Assembly: GCF_011762485.1 (NCBI RefSeq)
Contig: NZ_JAAKGI010000025.1
Span: forward strand, 45,228-109,227
From: Yeosuana marina
GTDB lineage: Bacteria; Bacteroidota; Bacteroidia; Flavobacteriales; Flavobacteriaceae
Length of the DNA stretch: 64,000 nucleotides
Reading direction: 5' to 3'
A model generated the notes under the pieces. The model saw only the letters and a program-made list of their open reading frames with translations. It made no database searches and was not told the origin of the DNA. This document shows, in pieces, positions 7,901 through 16,692 of the stretch; within the stretch, counting starts at the first letter, position 1; each line of letters starts with the position of its first letter. The translations under genes were made by a program, and so were the position numbers.

Positions 7901-9823
7901 ATGTTAATTGCTACTTGTATATCTCGGTTTACAATAAGAATTACTTTTTTGATGATTCTTGCTGGATCTCCTTTTGTTTCAGGACAAAACAAATCGGTTG
8001 ATAGTCTTTCACGCTTACTTTCTAAAGAAACAAAAAACAGTTCTAAGCTAGACCTATTAAGTGATATTGTAACTATTGAATCTACACAAAATTTAAAGAA
8101 TGCCTTAGTTTATGCACGACAAGGTGTCAACCTTTCTAATAAATTAAATGATAAAAATTGGATGCCTAAGTTCAATGAAATGAAAGGAAGAATACACGCC
8201 AACTTATTAGAATTAGATTCGGCTTCGTATTATTTTGATAAAGCTTTAAATGGCTATATAGCTGTTGACAATAAAAAGGGCCAAGCAACTACGTATTTTA
8301 AAATTGGCTGGGTTCATAAAAAGAAAGGAGAATTAGAGCAAGCTTTAGAATTAGATTTAAAGGCATTGCGCCTCATGGAATCTATAAACGATAAATTAGG
8401 AATAGCTGGTGCTACCAGCAGAATATCAGAAGATTTATACAAACAAGAACGAAACGAAGAAGCTCTTGAATATGCTATTAAAAGTATTGAGTTTTGTAAA
8501 AAAAACAACCTAGAAACAGAATTGGTTTACGGTTATACATCGGCAGGAGATGCATGTATGGGCATGGGTAATTTTCAAGACTCCTATATGTATTTTGATA
8601 AAGCCTTAAGCTACGCAAAATCAATCGGATTCAACCCGATGAATTTATGTGATTTTACCAATAATCTAGGAAACGCTCTTAAAAGATTAGGTAAATACGA
8701 CGAAGCTTTAGTGCAATATAAAAATGCCATGAAAATGGCGCAGCAAACAAATTACCGAAATGCTATCACAGTTCTAACGGCCAATTTAGGAGAAATCAAC
8801 TTACTTAAAGGCGATTACAAAGAAGCCTTAAAATACCAACTTGAAACTATAAAATTTCAAGAAAAAGATGAAGATATTTCAAACTTAACGGAAAACTATG
8901 GACACGCAAGTACCATTTATGAAAAATTAGGAGATTATCCTAAGGCTTTAGAATACGAACGAAAAGCCAGAGAAATAAGAGATAAAACAGTCGCTATTGA
9001 AAGTGATAAAAACATGTCTAAACTGCTCACAGAATACGAAACCGAAAAAAAAGAAAATACCATTGCTGCTCAAAAATTACAACTTGCACAACAAAAATTA
9101 GTACAATGGCTCTCTATAGGTGTGGTTGCTTTGCTTTTAAGTTTTCTGTTTTTTGGATATAGAAGTTATAGAATTCGTACTAAAACCAACCAATTACTTG
9201 CTGCTAAAAACAAACAAAATGAATTATTACTAAAAGAAATTCATCACCGCGTGAAAAATAATTTGGAGCTTGTAAAAAGCTTAATTTCATTACAATCTGC
9301 GCAATTAGAAGATTCTGCCACTAAAGACGCCATGATTGCGAGTCAGAATCGCGTGCAATCTATGGGTATTATACATCAAAAATTATATCAGGGTGATAAC
9401 CTTGGCAGCATAGAAATGAAAGACTATTTCTTTAATCTTGGTGAAGGTATTTTAGATACTTTCAATAAAGATGACAAAGTCAAAATAGAATGTGTTATGG
9501 AACAATTAGAATTAGATGTTGACACGGCTGTTCCTATTGGATTAATTGTAAATGAACTGCTTACTAACGCTCTTAAATATGCATTTCCTGAAGATGCTAA
9601 TGGAAACATATCGATTAGTTTAACAAAATCCAACCCTGAAACTTTAACGCTAAAAGTGTCTGATAATGGTATTGGAAAAACGATTGGATTAGCCCCCAAA
9701 GGAACTGGTTTTGGTTCTCAACTCGTACAACTATTAACGCAACAACTCAATGGCGTTATGAAAGAAGATACACAAAATGGCACATCCGTTTTATTTCATT
9801 TTAAATTAAATACAGCCGCCTAA
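7901..9823 (+). CDS. Membrane histidine kinase with periplasmic TPR domain (HisKA_2 type)
   Basis: A 640-residue sensor kinase. An N-terminal signal sequence or anchor (to about residue 30, ending FVSGQ) precedes a run of tetratricopeptide repeats (about 60-370; for example the ASYYFDKALNGY and DKLGIAGATSRISEDLYKQ segments). One transmembrane helix follows (about 400-422). The phosphoacceptor region LKEIHHRVKNNLELV (His about 448) is of the HisKA_2/HWE-like class, and a C-terminal HATPase has NELLTNALKYAF and DNGIGKT. The next gene starts directly after its stop codon and encodes a LytTR regulator, so the two form a cognate pair. The signal sensed by the TPRs is unknown. Confidence 0.9.
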   Translation: MLIATCISRFTIRITFLMILAGSPFVSGQNKSVDSLSRLLSKETKNSSKLDLLSDIVTIESTQNLKNALVYARQGVNLSNKLNDKNWMPKFNEMKGRIHANLLELDSASYYFDKALNGYIAVDNKKGQATTYFKIGWVHKKKGELEQALELDLKALRLMESINDKLGIAGATSRISEDLYKQERNEEALEYAIKSIEFCKKNNLETELVYGYTSAGDACMGMGNFQDSYMYFDKALSYAKSIGFNPMNLCDFTNNLGNALKRLGKYDEALVQYKNAMKMAQQTNYRNAITVLTANLGEINLLKGDYKEALKYQLETIKFQEKDEDISNLTENYGHASTIYEKLGDYPKALEYERKAREIRDKTVAIESDKNMSKLLTEYETEKKENTIAAQKLQLAQQKLVQWLSIGVVALLLSFLFFGYRSYRIRTKTNQLLAAKNKQNELLLKEIHHRVKNNLELVKSLISLQSAQLEDSATKDAMIASQNRVQSMGIIHQKLYQGDNLGSIEMKDYFFNLGEGILDTFNKDDKVKIECVMEQLELDVDTAVPIGLIVNELLTNALKYAFPEDANGNISISLTKSNPETLTLKVSDNGIGKTIGLAPKGTGFGSQLVQLLTQQLNGVMKEDTQNGTSVLFHFKLNTAA

Positions 9824-10564
9824 ATGAACCAACCAACTAAAATATTAATCGTTGAAGACGAAATGATTATTGCCGCAAACATTTCGTTACAACTTACAAC
9901 GCTTGGCTATGAAATAACTGGCATCATTCCACGGGGCGAAGAAGCCTTACTACATATTAAAGAGAATACACCAGATATTGTTTTGTTAGATATTCAATTA
10001 AAAGGCAAAATTGACGGTATTGAAACAGCGCAAATCATGCAAAAATCATTCAATATTCCTATCATCTATTTAACAGCTAATGCAAATGACGAGCATTTTA
10101 ACCGAGCAAAATCAACAAACCCATACGCTTTCATTTCTAAACCTTTTAAGAAACTAGACCTGCAACGTGCTATTGAATTAACGATAAAAAGAATTCAAAC
10201 TGAAGAAAAGGAAGTAAACCCTTCAGAAGAAAAACTATCACCTTTTATTTTAAGTGATAGCATTTTTGTAAAACATCATGAAAAAATGGTGAGAGTAGAT
10301 ATTAAAGATATTTTATACATCGAGGCAGAACGTAATTATTGCCGAATTCACTCAAAACTTAAAGAATATTTGTTGGTTATGACATTAAAAGATCTTGATG
10401 AAAAATTACCAAACAAACATTTTATAAGAGTACATAGGTCTTTTATTGTTAATCTATCTCAAATTGATGAAGTAGCCACGAGCCATATTGTAATTGGTAA
10501 AAAAGCCATTCCTGTTAGTAAATCTCTAAAAGAAGAATTACTCAACAGATTACAAACGATATAA
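9824..10564 (+). CDS. LytTR-family response regulator
   Basis: A 246-residue DNA-binding regulator. The receiver domain (1-120) has the acidic pair ED at 11-12, phosphoacceptor Asp56 in VLLDIQLKGKIDG and the SKPF lysine. The LytTR domain follows (about 150-245; KHHEKMVRVDIKDILYIEAERNY, FIRVHRSFIVN). Its ATG abuts the kinase stop codon with no gap, so translation is coupled and the TPR kinase is its likely partner. A stem (10725-10734 with 10754-10763) lies downstream. Target genes are unknown. Confidence 0.92.
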   Translation: MNQPTKILIVEDEMIIAANISLQLTTLGYEITGIIPRGEEALLHIKENTPDIVLLDIQLKGKIDGIETAQIMQKSFNIPIIYLTANANDEHFNRAKSTNPYAFISKPFKKLDLQRAIELTIKRIQTEEKEVNPSEEKLSPFILSDSIFVKHHEKMVRVDIKDILYIEAERNYCRIHSKLKEYLLVMTLKDLDEKLPNKHFIRVHRSFIVNLSQIDEVATSHIVIGKKAIPVSKSLKEELLNRLQTI

Positions 10565-10724
10565 ATTTTATTTAGATGCAGTCTAATTAAAATAATGTTT
10601 TGATAAATAAAAGCAAGTCTTCGGACAAAATATAACACGTTTCGTCCTAACACAATTTGTTTTCGTTTTGATTATTAGTTACTTACATATAGAATCACTT
10701 AAAAGATTCAACCTAACCAACCCT

Positions 10725-10764
10725 AAACCTCACAAATCTTAATATTAAGAAGCTGTGAGGTTTT
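10725..10764 (+). terminator. Possible terminator after the TPR kinase/LytTR pair
   Basis: A ten-base stem AAACCTCACA/TGTGAGGTTT (10725-10734, 10754-10763) contains an inner CTTA/TAAG hairpin and is followed by a few T. It sits just before the next ATG at 10779, so it could also act on that gene's leader. Confidence 0.45.
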
Positions 10765-10778
10765 AAAATCATTTTAAA

Positions 10779-11288
10779 ATGAAAAGTACGTTCTTTTTAA
10801 TCTTCTCAACATTTATCTTATTAAGTGCTTGCCAACAACAAATTCGTTACACACAACAATCGCCAGAAATAAACACTTACAAAAAGGTGATTGAAGCTTA
10901 TGAAAAACAAGATTGGAAAGACTTTAAAACTTACTACGCTGATTCTGCGAAAATACTAAACAATGTTACAATTGATAACGCACAATCAGTTTCTCAATTA
11001 ATAGAACAAAATAAGGAAGATGCTAAGCTCTTTACCTCTTGGAAATATAATCCTGAAAGTGTAGAATATGAAATGGTTGTTACAGATAAAGGTGAAACGT
11101 GGGTTAACTTTTGGGGGCACTGGGAAGCCAATTTAAAGGCTAACGGAAAACGTTACGTCATACCAGCCCATATAACCGCTCAATTTATTGATGGCAAAAT
11201 TGTTAGAGAAGATGGCTATTGGGATATTTCAAAATTAATGACGGATATGCAAGCCATAGAAGCTAGTAAAAACATACAAACAGAATAA
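10779..11288 (+). CDS. SnoaL/NTF2-like lipoprotein
   Basis: A 169-residue lipoprotein. The signal peptide ends in a lipobox (LLSAC, Cys at about residue 18), so the protein is envelope-anchored. The mature part has the NTF2-like pattern seen in SnoaL/DUF4440 proteins (a helix with YKKVIEAYEKQDWKDFKTYYADSAKI, then strands with WVNFWGHWEANLKANGKRY and a final IVREDGYWDISK). NTF2-like folds range from enzymes to binding proteins, so no reaction is assigned. It precedes a run of small exported enzymes and may belong to the same pathway. Confidence 0.75.
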   Translation: MKSTFFLIFSTFILLSACQQQIRYTQQSPEINTYKKVIEAYEKQDWKDFKTYYADSAKILNNVTIDNAQSVSQLIEQNKEDAKLFTSWKYNPESVEYEMVVTDKGETWVNFWGHWEANLKANGKRYVIPAHITAQFIDGKIVREDGYWDISKLMTDMQAIEASKNIQTE

Positions 11289-11300
11289 ATAAATTAAAAT

Positions 11301-11406
11301 ACCAGGCAAAATTTCTGGGAGAGAATATTTGGCAATAATAATTTGTAATCATTTATAATGTTTTTTTGAGTTAGTCACTTAAACTGTTGTCAATTGCCTG
11401 GTTTTT
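11301..11406 (+). ncRNA. Structured leader or terminator RNA upstream of the epimerase gene
   Basis: Two nested helices fit each other exactly. The outer one is 11301-11309 with 11394-11402 (nine pairs, ACCAGGCAA/TTGCCTGGT). The inner one is 11329-11335 with 11387-11393 (seven pairs, one G-U). Their 3' strands are contiguous, a local hairpin lies between the 5' strands (around 11312-11326), and five T follow the outer stem (11402-11406). It could be a large terminator for the preceding lipoprotein gene, an attenuator, or a small RNA. No known riboswitch class was recognised. Confidence 0.4.
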
Positions 11407-11427
11407 ATTAAACAACCAATAAATAAC

Positions 11428-12354
11428 ATGAAAAAAGTAGGCATCATTGGTGGTTCTGGTTTCATAGGAAGCCACATCACAAAAGAATTTTTAAATAACG
11501 GTTTTGAAGCAAAAGTTTCAGCAACCGATATTACAAAAGAAGAAAAATACCAACACTTAATGGAGTTTGATCAATCGGATCATTTATACATTAGCGAGTT
11601 AAATGTTGAAGACAAATCTGCTTTGCGCGAATTCGTAAAAGATTGTGATATTGTTATTCACGGTGGCACGCCATTTCAGTTAGATGTTAAAGATCCTCAA
11701 ACAGAATTATTTGATCCAACTATTAAAGGCACCGAAAACTTTCTAGAAGTGATATATGACACACCAAATATAGAAAAAGTAGTCTTTATTGCGTCTGTTG
11801 CGGCTTGGAATACTAACTTTCCATTACCTCCCGAAGGCAAATCAGTATTAGATACAATTAGTGAAAAAGACACGCCTTTTATGAGTGAAGAAAGTCACCC
11901 GTATGCTCAAGCAAAATTTATTGCGAACCAAACGGTTAATGAATTTATAAAAACCCATCCTAATCTCGATTTTGAAATTACCAGTGTATCGCCCGTAGCT
12001 GTATTTGGAAAATCGTTATCTAACCGAGAAGATTCTACTTCAACTGGATTACAGTTTTTACTAAAAAATGAAATAGCTCCAAATCCTTTTGTACAAATGC
12101 TTTTTGACACTGACGCAGAATTTGCCATTGTTGATGTTAAAGACGTTGCTAAATGTATTTACAAAGCAGCAACTATTTCTGGTTTACATGGAAAAAATTA
12201 TTTACTCTCCAGTGAAACTTATCCTGTGTCTGATGTAACGCTTATGCTTAATGGTAAACCACCAAAAAATAAAGCAAAAATCATCTACCAAAACAAACTT
12301 GCTGAGCGTCAATTAGGAATTACATTTCAATCAGTAATTAAAACATTACAATAA
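11428..12354 (+). CDS. NAD(P)-dependent epimerase/reductase (extended SDR)
   Basis: A 308-residue cytoplasmic short-chain dehydrogenase/reductase of the extended type. The N-terminal nucleotide-binding motif GGSGFIGSHI (about 8-17) and the catalytic YxxxK (Tyr159, Lys163, in HPYAQAKF) are present, and FIASVAAWN supplies the upstream catalytic segment. It resembles dihydroflavonol-4-reductase/NAD-dependent epimerase proteins; the substrate is not evident. It is the first gene of a closely spaced plus-strand run (gaps of 11-96 bases), behind a structured RNA element. Confidence 0.85.
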   Translation: MKKVGIIGGSGFIGSHITKEFLNNGFEAKVSATDITKEEKYQHLMEFDQSDHLYISELNVEDKSALREFVKDCDIVIHGGTPFQLDVKDPQTELFDPTIKGTENFLEVIYDTPNIEKVVFIASVAAWNTNFPLPPEGKSVLDTISEKDTPFMSEESHPYAQAKFIANQTVNEFIKTHPNLDFEITSVSPVAVFGKSLSNREDSTSTGLQFLLKNEIAPNPFVQMLFDTDAEFAIVDVKDVAKCIYKAATISGLHGKNYLLSSETYPVSDVTLMLNGKPPKNKAKIIYQNKLAERQLGITFQSVIKTLQ

Positions 12355-12385
12355 TTAAATTAAAAATAACTAACCATATTTAAAA

Positions 12386-12898
12386 ATGAGAGCTATTCAA
12401 ACCATTAAAAAATCAGTTTTAATTTTACTTGTTTTATCAAGTATCTCAAGTTGTAATCAAAAAGAAAAAGAAACAATTACAACAGAAGCACCAAAACCTG
12501 CAACGGTTGAAGAATTAGGTCAAATGAATCGAGACTTTGCAAAAGCATTAGTAGCGAAAGATGCTACAGCTGCTGCTAATTTATATACAGAAGACGCGTC
12601 ATTATTACCACCTAATGAACCCATAGTTAAAGGACGAGAAAATATTAAAAATTATTGGCAAGGCGCTATTGATGCTGGCTTAATATCTGCATCGGTAAAA
12701 ACCATTGATGCTAGTAGTGATGGTGATTTAGGGTATGAGATAGGGACTTTTAAATTACAATTCTTATCTCCTGCCGGTGATACTATTACTGATATTGGAA
12801 AGTATACAGAGTTATTAAAACGCAACAAAGAAGGAAAATGGATATCAATTTACGGCATGTGGAGTGGTAATGACCCTTTAGTTTCTCAAGAACATTAA
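12386..12898 (+). CDS. SnoaL-like (DUF4440-type) lipoprotein
   Basis: A 170-residue lipoprotein with signal peptide and lipobox (ISSC, Cys at about 23). The mature domain has the DUF4440/SgcJ-like pattern: NRDFAKALVAKDATAAANLYTED, LLPPNEPIVKGRENIKNYWQ and a C-terminal KRNKEGKWISIYGMWS. Such domains often fill roles as small hydrolases, isomerases or binding proteins, and the reaction here is unknown. It lies 31 bases after the SDR gene and 11 bases before the EthD gene, so all three are probably co-transcribed. Confidence 0.8.
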   Translation: MRAIQTIKKSVLILLVLSSISSCNQKEKETITTEAPKPATVEELGQMNRDFAKALVAKDATAAANLYTEDASLLPPNEPIVKGRENIKNYWQGAIDAGLISASVKTIDASSDGDLGYEIGTFKLQFLSPAGDTITDIGKYTELLKRNKEGKWISIYGMWSGNDPLVSQEH

Positions 12899-12909
12899 AA
12901 ATAAATATT

Positions 12910-13212
12910 ATGATTAAACTTACAGTACTTTACAAACATCCAACAGATACTAAAGCCTTTGAAAATTATTATGCAAACACGCATTTGCCTATAGCCTCAA
13001 AGATGACAGGACATGAGAAGTTAGAACTTACTAAGTTCTTGAATGCTCCTGATAGCACTAAACCAGACTATTATCGTATGGCAGAATTCTGGTATAAAAG
13101 TCCTGAAGCATTACAGAAAGCTATGGAATCTCCTGAGGGACAAGCCACATCAGGCGACCTTGCTAATTTTGCTACTGGTGGCGTAACGCTTTTCGTGGGT
13201 ACTATTGAATAA
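12910..13212 (+). CDS. EthD-family protein
   Basis: A 100-residue ferredoxin-like dimeric alpha-beta barrel protein. Typical EthD signatures are LTVLYKHPTDTKAFENYYANTHLPIA at the start and a FATGGVTLFVG end. EthD proteins occur in degradative gene clusters, often as accessory proteins to oxygenases or as small lyases. There is no export signal, unlike most neighbours. Confidence 0.88.
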   Translation: MIKLTVLYKHPTDTKAFENYYANTHLPIASKMTGHEKLELTKFLNAPDSTKPDYYRMAEFWYKSPEALQKAMESPEGQATSGDLANFATGGVTLFVGTIE

Positions 13213-13237
13213 TACTATTAACAATTAAAACAAAATT

Positions 13238-13756
13238 ATGAAAGCAACAAAATTTAGTACCATAGCAATCCTCACAATATTCCTTTTAAGTACAACTATT
13301 AGTTGTTATGAAAAAGTAAAATCAGAAAAAACAGAGTCTACAGAAACCAAAGTCATAGATGAAACACCAGATTATTTCCTTTTACGTCCTGAATTGGAAA
13401 AAATGTATGGCTACTCACACGCTGTAAAAATTGGAAACGATATTAAAATTTCTGGCGCCGTGAGTATGGATAATGAAGGAAATCTTATCGGTGCTGGCAG
13501 CATGGAAGAACAAATGAAAAATTGCTATTCAGATCTTGAGAAAATCTTAAAGCATTATGGCTACACATTTGATGACGTGATAGTTGAAAATGTTTTCACC
13601 ACTAATATGCAAGAATTCATCAATGTATCTGGTTTTCGAAATTCTATTTACAAAAAACAATTTCCAACAGGCACGTGGCTAGAAGTAAAAGGATTAGCAT
13701 TGCCTGGCCAGCTAATTGAGATTGATATGGAAGCTCATAAATCAGAAAAACAATAA
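13238..13756 (+). CDS. RidA/YjgF-family lipoprotein
   Basis: A 172-residue protein with a lipoprotein signal (lipobox ending at Cys23, TTISC) fused to a Rid domain (about 45-168; GNDIKISGAVSMDNEGNLIG, MKNCYSDLEKILKHYGYTFDDVI, LPGQLIEIDMEA). RidA proteins are usually cytoplasmic imine/enamine deaminases that rely on an Arg in a PARS-type motif. By eye alignment that position reads PTGTW here, so the Arg is missing and deaminase activity is doubtful. Export to the envelope is also unusual for this family. It sits within the exported-enzyme run. Confidence 0.85.
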   Translation: MKATKFSTIAILTIFLLSTTISCYEKVKSEKTESTETKVIDETPDYFLLRPELEKMYGYSHAVKIGNDIKISGAVSMDNEGNLIGAGSMEEQMKNCYSDLEKILKHYGYTFDDVIVENVFTTNMQEFINVSGFRNSIYKKQFPTGTWLEVKGLALPGQLIEIDMEAHKSEKQ

Positions 13757-13852
13757 CATTTAAAGATAATTGAAAAAAATCTTAAAACTCTGCTTGGGGT
13801 TTCCCTTTAAAACTATCATTACTATGAAGACTTAATTTTAAATATCAAAATC

Positions 13853-14347
13853 ATGAAAAAACCAACCATAATCATTGTTGCCTTACTAGTCTTTGGAATG
13901 TGTCACGCACAAGAAATATCCCAATTTACTGTAAACCACCTAGCATTATCAGTAAAAGATGTCAATCAATCGGCTCAATTTTACCAAAACATCTTCAACT
14001 TAAGAGAAATTATAAATGCTGAAAAAACAAAAGATGTACGCTGCTTTAGCTTTGGAGATGGAAGAGAATTACACCTTATTTCCAGCGTAAAAAGAACTGT
14101 AAAAACAAATAAAGCCATACATTTAGCTTTATCAACATCTCATTTAGAAACATTTATTGAAAACCTAAAACAATCTAATATTCAATTTTATGATTGGAAA
14201 GGAAAAAAAAACAGAGCAGACAGAAGAAAAAATGGTGTTCAAGAAATTTATTTGCAAGATCCTGATGGCTACTGGATTCAAGTAAATAGCAATGAAAAAT
14301 GGTTTTCATTAATTTCATTAGATCAACCTAACTGGCTTGCAGAATAA
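13853..14347 (+). CDS. Exported VOC (glyoxalase-fold) protein
   Basis: A 164-residue protein with a cleavable signal peptide (ends FGMCHA) and one vicinal-oxygen-chelate domain: TVNHLALSVKDVNQSAQFYQNIFNL, CFSFGDGRELHLIS, AIHLALST and a closing VQEIYLQDPDGYWIQV. Potential metal ligands are the His of NHLAL, the His of ELHLI or AIHLA, and the Glu of QEIYLQDP. VOC proteins include glyoxalases, dioxygenases and resistance proteins; the substrate is unknown. A periplasmic location is expected. Confidence 0.85.
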   Translation: MKKPTIIIVALLVFGMCHAQEISQFTVNHLALSVKDVNQSAQFYQNIFNLREIINAEKTKDVRCFSFGDGRELHLISSVKRTVKTNKAIHLALSTSHLETFIENLKQSNIQFYDWKGKKNRADRRKNGVQEIYLQDPDGYWIQVNSNEKWFSLISLDQPNWLAE

Positions 14348-14413
14348 AATAATTACAAATTAAAACATCAAAAAATCATATATTACAATCTAATTAATTA
14401 TAACAAGAGCGTT

Positions 14414-15586
14414 ATGAATACAACAAAAGCAGCAATAATCATTAGTCTTCTTACTTTACAATTGCAGGCACAACAGTATCAAGATATTCATAATAGAGTC
14501 ATTTTAGTAGATACCCATAACGATATCCTGATGAAAACTGTGGATGATGGTTTTTCTATTGATAGCAATTTAAAAGGAAAAACGCACACAGATTTAGCAC
14601 GCTGGAAACAAGGTGGGTTAGATGTGCAACTATTCTCTGTGTATTGTGATGGTGCATCTAAAAATGCTTATGCCATGGCGAATAGAGAGATGGATAGTTT
14701 AGATGCTGTAATAGCACGTAACCCAGATAAAATTGTAAAAGTTGCCAATTACAAAGAACTCATCAATGTAGTTAAGCAACACAAAATTGCTGCCATGGCT
14801 GGTGTAGAAGGTGGCCATATGATAGAAGATGATCTTAATAAATTAGAAACGCTCTATAAAAGAGGAGCTCGGTATTTAAGTTTAACGCACAATGTGGCGC
14901 CATCTTGGGCTACTAGTGCCGTGGATGAAACAAACAATCCAAATTTACAACATAAAGGACTCACTGATTTTGGTAAGCAAGTGGTAAAACGAATGAACCA
15001 ACTCGGCATGATGATAGATGTAAGTCATTCTGGTGAACAGACCTTTTGGGATGTCATCAATATATCTACAAAACCCATTATTGCTTCCCACAGTTCTGTA
15101 TATAGTTTGGTGCCACATCTCCGTAATTTAAAAGACGAGCAAATAAAAGCGATTGCCAAAAATGGCGGCGTCATTCAGGTTAACTTTCATCCAGGTTTTA
15201 TTGACCCAAGTTTCGATCAAAAAGAAGCGTCATTTTTACAAAACCATAAGATAGAACATGATTCTCTCACAAAAACTGGGATGGATGGTTGGTATGCATT
15301 AGATTACTTATATCATAAACATTCAGAAGAAGCAGAAGCTATGCGTCCGCCACTGTCCATGCTCATAGACCATATTGAGTATGTAATAAAATTAGTCGGC
15401 GTTGATTATGTAGGCATTGGCTCAGACTTCGATGGTATCAACCTGACGCCTCAAGGATTAGATGATGTTTCCACCTATCCCCTTATCACCAAAGCACTAT
15501 TAGAAAGAGGTTACAATGAAAAAGATATTAATAAAATTTTAGGCGAAAACTTTTTAAGAGTTTTAAAAGCTAATGAAATACAATAA
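14414..15586 (+). CDS. Membrane dipeptidase (peptidase family M19), exported
   Basis: A 390-residue zinc dipeptidase with a signal peptide (to about residue 19, LQAQ). The binuclear metal ligands of M19 are all present: VDTHNDI (His, Asp), AGVEGGHM (Glu), IDVSHSG and IASHSS (two His), and the final GSDFDGI Asp. It would hydrolyse dipeptides, possibly including D-residue or dehydro-dipeptides, in the periplasm. It is followed by an S33-family aminopeptidase-like lipoprotein, so the pair may act together on small peptides or amides. Confidence 0.9.
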   Translation: MNTTKAAIIISLLTLQLQAQQYQDIHNRVILVDTHNDILMKTVDDGFSIDSNLKGKTHTDLARWKQGGLDVQLFSVYCDGASKNAYAMANREMDSLDAVIARNPDKIVKVANYKELINVVKQHKIAAMAGVEGGHMIEDDLNKLETLYKRGARYLSLTHNVAPSWATSAVDETNNPNLQHKGLTDFGKQVVKRMNQLGMMIDVSHSGEQTFWDVINISTKPIIASHSSVYSLVPHLRNLKDEQIKAIAKNGGVIQVNFHPGFIDPSFDQKEASFLQNHKIEHDSLTKTGMDGWYALDYLYHKHSEEAEAMRPPLSMLIDHIEYVIKLVGVDYVGIGSDFDGINLTPQGLDDVSTYPLITKALLERGYNEKDINKILGENFLRVLKANEIQ

Positions 15587-15605
15587 CTATAAAACCAAAG
15601 ACACA

Positions 15606-16652
15606 ATGAAAAACACTTTTTTTTATCTTCTATTATCATTAACACTTTTTGTTAGTTGCAATACGAATAATCAATCAAAAAAAGAGGCAGATTGTGCATC
15701 AACCTACATGGATTATTCAAATAGTGATGACCAATTTACAGGCGGTATTAAAATGATTCCTATCACAACTCCAAAAGGCACTTTTAATGTTTGGACAAAA
15801 CGCGAGGGCAATAACCCTAAAATGAAAGTTTTATTACTTCATGGTGGCCCTGGTGGTACTCATGAGTTTTTTGAAAATTTTGATGGTTTCCTTCCTAAAG
15901 AAGGTATTGAATATATCTATTATGACCAACTTGATTCTTATTATAGCGATAAACCCAATGACTCTACTCTTTGGACAACAGATCATTTTGTAGAAGAAGT
16001 AGAACAAGTTAGAAAAGCTTTAAACCTCAACAAGGACAATTTTTATTTGTTGGGGCAATCTTGGGGAGGTATTCTTGCTATGGAATATGCACTTAAATAT
16101 CAGGATAACATAAAAGGACTTATCATCTCAAATATGATGGCCAGTATCCCTGCTTATGAAAAATATGCCGCAGAAGTCTTGGGACCTCAACTTCCTCCAG
16201 AAATTTATAAAGAAATAAAAGCCTTTGAAGACAAAGGTGATTTTGCTAATCCAAAATATGCTGAATTAGTTCAAGAATATTATTACACACAACATGTCTT
16301 AAGAAAACCTTTGAACGAATGGCCAGAGTTTATCAATAGAGCTTTTAAACATCTCAACCCGAACATTTATATCTATATGCAAGGCTATAGTGAATTTGGT
16401 GTCACAGGTAACGCTACGCTGAAAGGTTGGGACGTTTCACAAAGACTTAAAGAAATTAAGGTTCCAACATTAATGATTGGTGGAAAATATGATACCATGG
16501 ATCCAAAATATATGGAATGGATGAGCACACAAGTACAACACGGTAGAAGCTTGACATGTAATGCAGGCCATGTGGCACAATACGACGACCCGATAACCTA
16601 TTTCAATGGACTAATAAAATTCATAAAAGATGTAGATAATAAAACGTTCTAA
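15606..16652 (+). CDS. Alpha/beta hydrolase lipoprotein, proline iminopeptidase-like (S33)
   Basis: A 348-residue lipoprotein. The ATG at 15606 is chosen because it opens a good lipoprotein signal (LTLFVSC). An upstream in-frame ATG at 15573 would overlap the dipeptidase gene and bury the signal. The hydrolase core has the oxyanion motif LLHGGPGGTHEF, the nucleophile elbow GQSWGG, a likely Asp in GKYDTMDP and the catalytic His in AGHVAQYD. It resembles proline iminopeptidases, which remove N-terminal proline, but related hydrolases act on other amides or esters. Confidence 0.85.
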   Translation: MKNTFFYLLLSLTLFVSCNTNNQSKKEADCASTYMDYSNSDDQFTGGIKMIPITTPKGTFNVWTKREGNNPKMKVLLLHGGPGGTHEFFENFDGFLPKEGIEYIYYDQLDSYYSDKPNDSTLWTTDHFVEEVEQVRKALNLNKDNFYLLGQSWGGILAMEYALKYQDNIKGLIISNMMASIPAYEKYAAEVLGPQLPPEIYKEIKAFEDKGDFANPKYAELVQEYYYTQHVLRKPLNEWPEFINRAFKHLNPNIYIYMQGYSEFGVTGNATLKGWDVSQRLKEIKVPTLMIGGKYDTMDPKYMEWMSTQVQHGRSLTCNAGHVAQYDDPITYFNGLIKFIKDVDNKTF

Positions 16653-16676
16653 TTAAATTTAGATAACCAACAAAAA

Positions 16677-16692
16677 CCAACCAACCAACCAA
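16677..16692 (+). repeat. Short tandem CCAA repeat directly before a start codon
   Basis: Four perfect copies of CCAA abut the ATG at 16693 of the interrupted SGNH-like gene. The number of copies is too small to claim phase variation. A shorter CCAACC tract precedes the downstream paralogue at 17757. Confidence 0.7.

Noticed and set aside
10459..10653. Minus-strand open frame overlapping the LytTR gene end
   Set aside because: Mostly antisense to conserved LytTR sequence, with no start signal or recognisable motif.
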